Of a DNA stretch of 64,000 bases, positions 57,866 to 64,000 are shown piece by piece; the first letter of the stretch is position 1; each line of letters opens with the position of its first letter. This stretch comes from Thermoplasmata archaeon (lineage in GTDB: Archaea > Thermoplasmatota > Thermoplasmata > Lutacidiplasmatales > UBA184). The notes below the pieces were generated by a model that was not told where the DNA came from, searched no databases, and worked only from the letters and a program-made list of their open reading frames with translations. The position numbers were made by a program, and so were the translations under genes. The stretch lies in NCBI GenBank assembly GCA_021802125.1, contig JAKAAX010000007.1, positions 72,983 through 136,982 of the forward strand, written 5' to 3'.

Positions 57866-59211
57866 GGCAGCAGCCGGGACGGCGTCCGGGGGAAGGGAGT
57901 GGTGTCCCGGATGTGCTCCCGACGGGTGATCCAGCGGACCACGCGCTCGATCCCCATCCCGAAGCCCGCGTGAGGGACACTTCCGTAGCGACGGAGGTCG
58001 AGGTACCAATCGTAGGGGGCCCGGGGGATCCCCATCGCTTCCAGTCGCTCGACGGTCCGTGTGATGTCCGTCTCGCGGCAGGAGCCTCCGATGATCTCGC
58101 CGTACCCTTCCGGTCCCAGGAGGTCGGCGCCGAGCACCGTCCGGGGGTCCTCCGGGTCCTGCAGCATGTAGAACGCCTTGAGCTCCTTCGGGAAGTGCGT
58201 CACGAAGATGGGGGCGGTGCGCTCGAGCGTCAGGGCCCGCTCCTCCGCCGTGGCGAGGTCGCTGCCCCACTTGAGGTCGAATCCCTTCCCCTGGAGGACC
58301 TCGAGGGCCTTCTCGTAGCGGATCCGCTCGAAGGGGGGTTCGATCGCGAGGAGCTCCTTCGGGTCGCGGCCCAGGAGCTGGAGGTCCTCGGCCCTTCTCT
58401 CCGCGACCTGGTGGAGGATCGCGGTGACGAGCTTCTCCTGGATGTCGAGGTTCTCCTTCAGCCCGGCCCAGGCGAGCTCCGCCTCGAGATGGGTGAACTC
58501 CGTCAGGTGGCGGGGGGTCCGGCTCTTCTCCGCCCGGAAGGAAGGGGTGACCGCGTAGACCTTCTCCAGGGGGTAGATGAGGGCCTCCAGGTAGAGCTGG
58601 GCGGTCTGGCCGAGGTAGGCCTTCGTCCCGAAGTAGTCGAGCTCGAAGGCCTCCGAGCCTCCTTCGGCCGCGTTGCCCGAGAGGATGGGGGGCGTGACCT
58701 CCCAGTACCCGTCCCCGTCGAGGAGCGCGCGCGCGGCGCGGAGCACCTCCGACTTCACCCGGGCCGTCGCGACCATCTCGCGGGTCCGGACGGCGAGGTG
58801 CCGGTGGTCGAGCAGGAAGTCCTCGGTCTGTCCGGTGAAGATCGGGAAGTTCTCGGCGGCGTGGACGACCTCCACCCGGTCCGCCCGGAGCTCGTGGCCG
58901 CCCGGGGCCCGCTTGTCGGCGGCGACGGTCCCCTCCACGATGAGCGCGCTCTCCACGAGCGCCTTCTCCGTCTTGGAGAAGGTCTCCGGCCCGAGCGTGT
59001 CCCGCTTCGCGGTGACCTGCATCTGCCCGGAGGCGTCGCGCAGGATCAGGAAGCAGATCCCGCCCGAGCTCCTCGTGCGGTGGACCCAGCCGCGGACGCG
59101 GACCTTCTGGCCCACGGAGGCGGCCCGGTTGGCCTGGGAGAGCGGGACCGCGGCAGTCGCCGCGGCGGGGGCTTCCGAGGGGGCAGGCGTTGAGGGCTCG
59201 CTCGCGGTCAA
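57862..59211 (-). CDS. asnS: Asparaginyl-tRNA synthetase
   Basis: Charges tRNA-Asn. 449 residues: an Ala/Pro-rich N-terminal extension of about 22, an OB-fold anticodon-binding domain (VRVRGWVHRTRSSGGICFLILRD), then the class IIb core: RTREMVATARVKSEVLRAAR, GSEAFELDYFGTKAYLGQTAQLY (motif 2 entry), FRAEKSRTPRHLTEFTHLEAEL, and motif 3 SVPHAGFGMGIERVVRWI. GGSCRETD and YDWYLDLRRYG separate it from aspartyl enzymes. It is preceded by TFS after 28 nt and overlaps the start of the PQQ surface protein gene. Confidence 0.93.
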   Translation of the reverse strand: MTASEPSTPAPSEAPAAATAAVPLSQANRAASVGQKVRVRGWVHRTRSSGGICFLILRDASGQMQVTAKRDTLGPETFSKTEKALVESALIVEGTVAADKRAPGGHELRADRVEVVHAAENFPIFTGQTEDFLLDHRHLAVRTREMVATARVKSEVLRAARALLDGDGYWEVTPPILSGNAAEGGSEAFELDYFGTKAYLGQTAQLYLEALIYPLEKVYAVTPSFRAEKSRTPRHLTEFTHLEAELAWAGLKENLDIQEKLVTAILHQVAERRAEDLQLLGRDPKELLAIEPPFERIRYEKALEVLQGKGFDLKWGSDLATAEERALTLERTAPIFVTHFPKELKAFYMLQDPEDPRTVLGADLLGPEGYGEIIGGSCRETDITRTVERLEAMGIPRAPYDWYLDLRRYGSVPHAGFGMGIERVVRWITRREHIRDTTPFPRTPSRLLP

Positions 59212-59239
59212 GGCGGCGCTCGGTCCTCCGTGGCTCCCT

Positions 59240-59551
59240 TCACTGGTACTCGCGCCACTTGTTGCCGCACTTCGTGCACTCGAAGATGCGGGTCTCCGGC
59301 TCGTCGGCCCCTCGCGTCTGGCGGAGGACCCAGAAGGCGGTGTCGTTCCCGCACTTCGGGCATTCTTCCTTCGCCGTGGGGTTCGTGGCGACCTTCTCCG
59401 AGATGACGGTCATCTGCTTGGCTTTGGGCTCGCTGTGGGTGACGACACCGCCCCCGCCGCCCATCTTCGTCGACGTACCGCAGGCGGAGCACACCCAGCG
59501 CTTCGACGCCGCCTCAGGGCGCATCAACCTCTTGCACTTCGGACAGAGCAT
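59240..59551 (-). CDS. tfs: Transcription factor S
   Basis: RNA-cleavage factor of archaeal RNA polymerase, related to TFIIS and Rpb9. 103 residues with an N-terminal zinc ribbon (CPKCKRLMRP and CSACG) and a C-terminal one (CPKCGNDTAFW and CTKCGNKWREY). The catalytic D-E pair is present in RQTRGADEPETRIFEC. Poly-Gly (five) sits in the linker. Length and layout are standard. A TATA-like AAATAG lies 24.5 nt before ATG 59551, so it heads the tfs-asnS-surface protein-GNAT transcript. Confidence 0.93.
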   Translation of the reverse strand: MLCPKCKRLMRPEAASKRWVCSACGTSTKMGGGGGVVTHSEPKAKQMTVISEKVATNPTAKEECPKCGNDTAFWVLRQTRGADEPETRIFECTKCGNKWREYQ

Positions 59552-59572
59552 CGGGGTTCTGACATTCCTCCG

Positions 59573-59578
59573 CTATTT
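59573..59578 (-). promoter_or_regulatory. TATA-like box for the tfs operon
   Basis: Minus-strand AAATAG is centred 24.5 nt before the tfs ATG. The predicted message starts at or within one or two bases of the start codon. Confidence 0.55.
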
Positions 59579-59680
59579 GACACGTCTCCCCGCGGAAGCG
59601 TGGCTTGGGGCGACCTCCGGGGGGCCGGTCGACCGAGGGGGGCCGCAGCTCCAGAAGCGGCGGGGAGGGGCCCGTCCCAC

Positions 59681-61087
59681 CTACGCGAGGAAGACCTGGG
59701 GAGGGGCGGGGCCGCTCCGGGTCGGGTTCTTGACCGGGTCGAAGGGCGCCGTGCCTCTCAGCTTGTGCATGTGCTCGACGCGCGCCTTCACGTCGGCGAC
59801 GCTCCCGACGTCGTGGCGGACGTAGTACTCCCCCTGGACGTGCTTGAGCGCCTGCTCGACCCTCGCCTCCGCGTCCTTCCGCGCGCTGGACTCCCCCACC
59901 AGCGCCAGGGAGCGGGAGGTCCCGGTGAGCGCCGTTCCCGGCTCGGGGCCGGGACTGACCGAGCCGTAGTAGACCGTGACCCCCAGGTCGCGGATCGCGT
60001 TCTCGTCGATCCGGAGCAGGGACCCCTTCTTCGGAGAGTCGGGGTAGCCCACGGGCACGAGGTACTTGCACACCGTCGCACGGAGACGGAAGCTCACGTG
60101 GGAGGGGTCGATGCGGGAGGCGGCCACCTGGTAGAGCAGGTCCGCGAAATCCGTGCCGTCGAAGAGCGTGAGGATGTTCAGGGTCTCCGGGTCCCCGAAG
60201 CGGGCGTTGAACTCCAGGACCTCGGGCCCTTGCGCGGTGAGCATGAACCCCCCGTAGAGCACCCCCCGGAACTCCAGGTTCTCCTTCCGGAGCGCGGCGA
60301 CGACCCCTCGAAGGATCTCCGTCGCGGCCTCCCGGTCCTCCTTCGTCAGGAACGGGAGCAGGTGGTCGCGCTCGGAGTAGGAGCCCATCCCCCCGGTGTT
60401 CGGGCCCTGGTTCCCCTCGAGCGCCCGCTTGTAGTCCTGCGCGATGGGCATCGGGAGGACGGAGGTCCCGTCCACGAAGGCGAGCAGGCTGAACTCCTCG
60501 CCCTCGAGCCGCTCCTCGAGCACCACGGAGCGCTCCTTCCCGGTCGGCGGGAAGAGCTTCCTCGCGATCTCCGCGCCCTCCTGGGGGGTCTGGAAGTCCA
60601 CACCCTGGACCCACACGCCCTTGCCCCCCGCGAGCCCGGCCGCCTTCACGACGAACTGGCCCGAGAACGCCGCGACGGCGGCGTCGACCTCCGCGGGAGA
60701 GCTCACCGTCCGGAACTCGGGGAGACCGGGGATGTGATGGCGCTGCATCAGCTCGCGAGCGAAGGCTTTCGAGCTCTCGATGCGGCCGGCGGCCGCCGAG
60801 GGGCCGACGGTGGGGATCTTCGCGGCCCGCAGCTCGTCCGCGACCCCGGCGGCGATCGCCGCCTCGGGCCCGAGCACGGCCAGCTCGACCTCCCGCTCGC
60901 GCGCCCACCGCGAGATCTTCGGACCGTCCTCGACGGCCGAGACGAGGTAGTCCCGGGCGATGGCCTTGAGACCGGGGTTCACCTGGGGAGCGGCAACGAA
61001 GAGGGGGGCCTCGCTCCGTTGGAGCGCCAGGCCCAGGGCGTGCTCGCGCCCGCCCCCACCGACCAGGAGGGTCCTCGGTCGTCGCAC
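59681..61087 (-). CDS. purD: Phosphoribosylamine--glycine ligase
   Basis: ATP-grasp enzyme of purine synthesis joining glycine to phosphoribosylamine. 468 residues: LLVGGGGREHALGLALQ at the N-terminus, VELAVLGPEAAIAAGVADEL, SSKAFARELMQRHHIP, VVKAAGLAGGKGVWV, EERLEGEEFSLLAFVDG, PNTGGMGSYS, GVLYGGFML and LEFNARFGDPET. The C-terminal domain is somewhat longer than in bacterial enzymes. GTG 61087 opens the conserved N-terminus and has GGGTTTAGG centred about 27 nt upstream. Divergent from the third STAND-like gene. Confidence 0.94.
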   Translation of the reverse strand: MRRPRTLLVGGGGREHALGLALQRSEAPLFVAAPQVNPGLKAIARDYLVSAVEDGPKISRWAREREVELAVLGPEAAIAAGVADELRAAKIPTVGPSAAAGRIESSKAFARELMQRHHIPGLPEFRTVSSPAEVDAAVAAFSGQFVVKAAGLAGGKGVWVQGVDFQTPQEGAEIARKLFPPTGKERSVVLEERLEGEEFSLLAFVDGTSVLPMPIAQDYKRALEGNQGPNTGGMGSYSERDHLLPFLTKEDREAATEILRGVVAALRKENLEFRGVLYGGFMLTAQGPEVLEFNARFGDPETLNILTLFDGTDFADLLYQVAASRIDPSHVSFRLRATVCKYLVPVGYPDSPKKGSLLRIDENAIRDLGVTVYYGSVSPGPEPGTALTGTSRSLALVGESSARKDAEARVEQALKHVQGEYYVRHDVGSVADVKARVEHMHKLRGTAPFDPVKNPTRSGPAPPQVFLA

Positions 61088-61110
61088 GGTCCGTCCGCAT
61101 CCCCGTCCGC

Positions 61111-61118
61111 CTAAACCC
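61111..61118 (-). promoter_or_regulatory. TATA-like box for purD
   Basis: Minus-strand GGGTTTAG is centred 27.5 nt before GTG 61087. It is separate from the plus-strand box at 61205-61212 that serves the divergent gene. Confidence 0.5.
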
Positions 61119-61204
61119 TTTCGGTCGGGTGGGGTTCCGGCCCCCCGCGGCCTCCCCCGCCCGACCCTGGGCACCTCGCGAGCCACCCTCCTACCGCGAG
61201 CGAA

Positions 61205-61212
61205 CATCTATC
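61205..61212 (+). promoter_or_regulatory. TATA-like box for the degenerate STAND regulator
   Basis: CATCTATC is centred 27.5 nt before GTG 61236 and fixes that GTG as the likely start. Confidence 0.45.
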
Positions 61213-61235
61213 GCACCCTTCGGCATACCTGCCGC

Positions 61236-63509
61236 GTGAGCGGCGAAGCGCCTCCCCAGCCGGACGGACCGGGGGGATCCCCCCGGCTCCCGAACCCGGC
61301 CTCCGAGGCCCTCCGAAGGGTGAGCCGGGGAGCGGGGACCTTCGTCCTCGTCCTGGGCGGTTCGCGCGAGGCCCGCGCGAGCCTTCTCGGAGTGGTGGAG
61401 CAGAACGCGGCCTCCTCCGGGTGGGAGACCCTGCGGCTGCGCGCGCACCCGCTCGACGCGATGGTGCCCTACGGGGCCCTCCAGCCGTGGCTCTCACGCT
61501 GGTACCATCCCACCGAGGACGCGGGGGCCCCGTCGCACGACGGGAGCCGCCGACCGCATTCCGAGACCTTCGCGATGCCGTTGGTGGGTCTCATCGCGGG
61601 GCTGCCGAGCCGCGCGCCGCACGAGCGCGAGCACGGGGGGGGCGGGTCCCGGTCGACCCTCGCGGACCGGAGCGACGAGGTGCGGGCCTTCACTCCGGCC
61701 GAGCTGCGGGCGGAGCTCGTCGACCTCGTGCAGGGACGCACGCGGCAGAACCCCGCCGTCGTGCTCATCGAGGACGCGGACTTCCTGGACGCCGCGAGCC
61801 GCGACTGGTTCTCCTTCCTGGCCCTCCGCATGACGGACATGCCCCTCGCGGTGGCCATCGCGCTCGAGGGGGAGGCCGAGGAGACGGAGTTCTGGCGGCA
61901 GAACCTGGCCGAGGCCCCCGCGGCGTGGTGCCCGCTCCCGATGGACCCTCTGGGGGCGTCGGGCGAGGAGCGGCTGCGCAGCCGGCTCCGCGCGCTCCCG
62001 CCGCGGACGCTCGAGGCCCTTTCCCTGGCGGTCGTCGCCGGACCCGACGCGGACCGGACGACCCTCAAGGAGGTCCTGGGCATGACCGACAAGGAGCTCA
62101 ACCTCGCTCTGAGCCCCGCCATCGACGCGGGGCTCCTGCGGCTCGACGGCGACCGGTACGACTGTCCGGAGCCCGCGCTCTTCCCCGACCTCCTGGGGTC
62201 CGTGCGGTCGGCCCAGCTCGTCGGCCTCCACCGCAACCTGGCCCAGGCGCTCACCAAGCGGCCCGCGCACCAGCAGCAGGGGAAGGCGCTCTTCCGCCTC
62301 TCCGACCACTGGGCCGAGGCGGGAGAGATCGGGCGGGGCGTCCCGGCCCTCCTGGCCGCCTCCAAGGAGGCCGAGCGCTGGGGCGCCCCCGAGCTCGCCG
62401 AGCAGCGGTTGCTGCGCGCCGTCGTGCTGTCCCAGACCGACCCCACGGCCCGCGGGAGGGAGACGGAGGAGAAGGTCTACGCGGAGATCGCCAAGCTGCG
62501 GCTACGCGCGAACCGTCCCGTCGAGGCCCGGGAGGCCTTCCAGCGGGCCATGGCGCTCGCGAAGGAGAGGGGGGCGCGCGCGCTCCAGTGGGCCCGGTAC
62601 GTCTCGGGCATCGCCGACGCCGAAGTGCGCCTCGGGGGACACCCGGACGAGCTCCTACGGTCGACGCTCGCGCAGGTGCAGGGCCGCTCCAACGAGCTCG
62701 AGGCGCTCCTCCTGCGGAGCCTGAGCTACTACTACCTCGAGCGGGCACGGTTCGACGAGTCCATCGCCGCGGCCGAGCGTGCGAGCGAGCTGGCCGAGAA
62801 GGGTCCGGACGCCGTGCTCAAGGTCCGGTGCCACAACTCCGCCGCCAGCTCCTACATCTTCAGCGGGCTCGAGCCGGAGCGCGCCCGGGCCCACCTGCTG
62901 AAGGCGCTCGAAGAGCGGCCCCGCCTGGAGGGCACCTCGGACCAGCTGATCCTCGTGAACATCATGGACGGGCTCTCGCTCTTGGAGTGCTCTCTGGGAC
63001 GGGAGAGCGAGGCGGTGCGCTGGGGCGAGGAGGCCATCACCACGGCCCGGAGGTACGGCTACGGGAGCACGCTGCTGCTCGTGCTCGGCAACACCCCGGA
63101 GCACTACGTCCACACGAGGGAGTTCGCGAAGGCGAAGGCGCTGACCGACGAGCTGCGTCGGCTCGTGGACCGGCTGGGGCTCCCGGAGCGCGACAACAAC
63201 CGGCAGCAGCTCTACCTGCTGGAGGGACGGATCGCCGCCGAGACCAACGACGTGGCCACCGCGCGCGCCCGGTTCGAGGGGATGGTGGCGATGTCGGAGA
63301 AGGGAGGCTCCCGGGTGTTCCTTGGGCAGGCCCTGGTCCACCTGGTGGTCCTCTCGGCCCGTCACCATGACCTGGAGGCGGCGCGTCGCTACTACCATCG
63401 TTTGGAGAAGGAAGGCGTGATGCGGAGCTTGATGGGAGAGAACCGTCGGCTCTTGGAGCAGGTCGAGCCGCTCCTCCGCTCGGAGAACGACTCCCCCCAC
63501 CCTGGGTGA
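61236..63509 (+). CDS. STAND-like TPR regulator with degenerate P-loop
   Basis: 757 residues, paralogue of the proteins at 17055 and 18801. The N-terminal part keeps the shape of the ATPase domain, but where the ATPase paralogue has G-D-A-G-V-G-K-S-T this one has LGGSREARAS, without the lysine. A Walker-B-like VVLIEDADFLDAASRDWFSFL remains. A winged-helix-like segment (about 255-330, LSLAVVAGPDADRTTLKEVLG) and about 400 residues of TPR hairpins follow (EKVYAEIAKLRLRANRPVEAREAFQRAMAL and others). I infer a non-hydrolysing sensor or scaffold. GTG start from promoter spacing and because the upstream frame is random. Confidence 0.7.
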   Translation: MSGEAPPQPDGPGGSPRLPNPASEALRRVSRGAGTFVLVLGGSREARASLLGVVEQNAASSGWETLRLRAHPLDAMVPYGALQPWLSRWYHPTEDAGAPSHDGSRRPHSETFAMPLVGLIAGLPSRAPHEREHGGGGSRSTLADRSDEVRAFTPAELRAELVDLVQGRTRQNPAVVLIEDADFLDAASRDWFSFLALRMTDMPLAVAIALEGEAEETEFWRQNLAEAPAAWCPLPMDPLGASGEERLRSRLRALPPRTLEALSLAVVAGPDADRTTLKEVLGMTDKELNLALSPAIDAGLLRLDGDRYDCPEPALFPDLLGSVRSAQLVGLHRNLAQALTKRPAHQQQGKALFRLSDHWAEAGEIGRGVPALLAASKEAERWGAPELAEQRLLRAVVLSQTDPTARGRETEEKVYAEIAKLRLRANRPVEAREAFQRAMALAKERGARALQWARYVSGIADAEVRLGGHPDELLRSTLAQVQGRSNELEALLLRSLSYYYLERARFDESIAAAERASELAEKGPDAVLKVRCHNSAASSYIFSGLEPERARAHLLKALEERPRLEGTSDQLILVNIMDGLSLLECSLGRESEAVRWGEEAITTARRYGYGSTLLLVLGNTPEHYVHTREFAKAKALTDELRRLVDRLGLPERDNNRQQLYLLEGRIAAETNDVATARARFEGMVAMSEKGGSRVFLGQALVHLVVLSARHHDLEAARRYYHRLEKEGVMRSLMGENRRLLEQVEPLLRSENDSPHPG

Positions 63510-63588
63510 GCCGCGCGCCCCTCGTGGGCCCCTACCTCCACCGCCCTCCCGCCGCCGATCCGTTGCTGAAGAGCGGTCCACGCCCGCG

Positions 63589-63596
63589 CCTTAATG
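63589..63596 (+). promoter_or_regulatory. TATA-like box for the MFS transporter gene
   Basis: CCTTAATG is centred about 29 nt before ATG 63622. Confidence 0.45.
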
Positions 63597-63621
63597 GGGG
63601 GAAGGCAGGTCCCAAGCACCG

Positions 63622-64000
63622 ATGACCCTCGAGCCGAGCGAGAAACCGAGCTATGGGAGGGTCCTGCGGCACCGGCCCACCCTGCTGCTCTGGCTCTCCC
63701 AGATCATCTCGCAGTCGGGGGATTTCATCTTCGACATCGCCCTGCTCTGGTTGGTCATCCAGACCACGGGGTCCGTGGCGGACGTCGGCCTCGTGGTCGC
63801 CGTCGTGCTGCTTCCCGTGGTGTTCCTGGGACCCATCGCCGGGGTCTATGTCGATCGTTTGAACCGACGCTCCGTGCTCATGGCGGCCGAGGCGTTCCAG
63901 GGGGCCGTCGTCCTGGGCATGGCAGGCCTTCTGCTCCTTCACGACCTGTACTTCCCCGTCCTTCTGCTCCTGGTCTTCCTGCTGAACGCGGGCGGCGCGA
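63622..64000 (+). CDS. MFS transporter, N-terminal part (cut by window end)
   Basis: The first 126 residues of a polytopic transporter. A cytoplasmic lead-in (MTLEPSEKPSYGRVLRHRP) is followed by four hydrophobic helices and, between helices 2 and 3, the MFS motif A variant GPIAGVYVDRLNRRSVLM. LLLWLSQIISQSGDFIFDIALLWLV is typical of the MFS_3 (enterobactin or macrolide exporter-like) group. Substrate cannot be judged from this part. The reading frame is open to the last base. Confidence 0.87.
   Translation, partial: MTLEPSEKPSYGRVLRHRPTLLLWLSQIISQSGDFIFDIALLWLVIQTTGSVADVGLVVAVVLLPVVFLGPIAGVYVDRLNRRSVLMAAEAFQGAVVLGMAGLLLLHDLYFPVLLLLVFLLNAGGA

Overview
The window is very GC-rich, gene-dense archaeal chromosome, most likely from a high-GC member of the Thermoplasmatota. 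The archaeal assignment rests on transcription factor S, an Alba chromatin protein, archaeal-type prolyl- and asparaginyl-tRNA synthetases, Taw2, a TrmB-type regulator, a Bat-type HTH_10 regulator, DUF373, and many transcripts that look leaderless: a TATA-like box sits 22-29 nt before the start codon at more than a dozen genes. The Thermoplasmatota assignment is softer. It rests on large exported YVTN, PKD, FN3 and Ig-type proteins that each end in one C-terminal membrane helix and a short or acidic tail. The lineage was not checked by any search.

Layout. 0-7 kb: end of an acyl-CoA dehydrogenase, thiamine-phosphate kinase, an ABC-2 exporter pair, a methyltransferase, glutamate dehydrogenase and an M29-like protein that has lost metal ligands. 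7-11.2 kb: a decayed transposase fragment and a 1257-residue surface beta-propeller. 11.2-16.9 kb: a 600-bp non-coding stretch rich in hairpins, then phosphoribosyltransferase, DUF1015, DUF373 and ProRS. 17-23.4 kb: two STAND-like regulators (one without its ATPase half), a MenG-type methyltransferase and a PLP aminotransferase. 23.4-28.8 kb: two divergent exported proteins. 28.8-36.6 kb: Taw2, TrmB-like regulator, Kelch protein, aspartase, a DUF1614-RDD membrane protein overlapping an unusual poly-glycine Alba protein tail to tail, tRNA-Leu(GAG) and a Bat-like regulator.

36.7-42.8 kb is an accessory-looking group: two hemerythrin-like proteins, a 4-helix membrane protein, a cysteine-less A-type carrier fused to a MIP18 domain, two NnrS-like polytopic proteins, DUF2249 and DUF1059. 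By analogy with bacterial and haloarchaeal gene sets this suggests nitric oxide handling and Fe-S repair.

42.9-52.4 kb is the most striking region. Twelve genes on the minus strand follow each other with gaps of at most about 33 nt and six start/stop overlaps or near contacts: DsrE2, an ArsR-type regulator, TusA, an MvhD-like protein, an HdrA carrying an inserted GltD-like module, a second HdrA, a small winged-helix protein, HdrC, an HdrB-like protein, thioredoxin, DUF302 and a histidine-rich methyltransferase. It reads as a sulfur-carrier relay (DsrE2, TusA) feeding a heterodisulfide-reductase-like electron-transfer complex. One promoter precedes DsrE2, with an inverted repeat on the predicted start site.

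52.7-64 kb: a zinc-ribbon helical protein, an SRPBCC-like protein, an operon of TFS, AsnRS, a PQQ-propeller surface protein and a GNAT acetyltransferase, then PurD, a third STAND-like regulator whose P-loop is degenerate, and the start of an MFS transporter cut by the window end.
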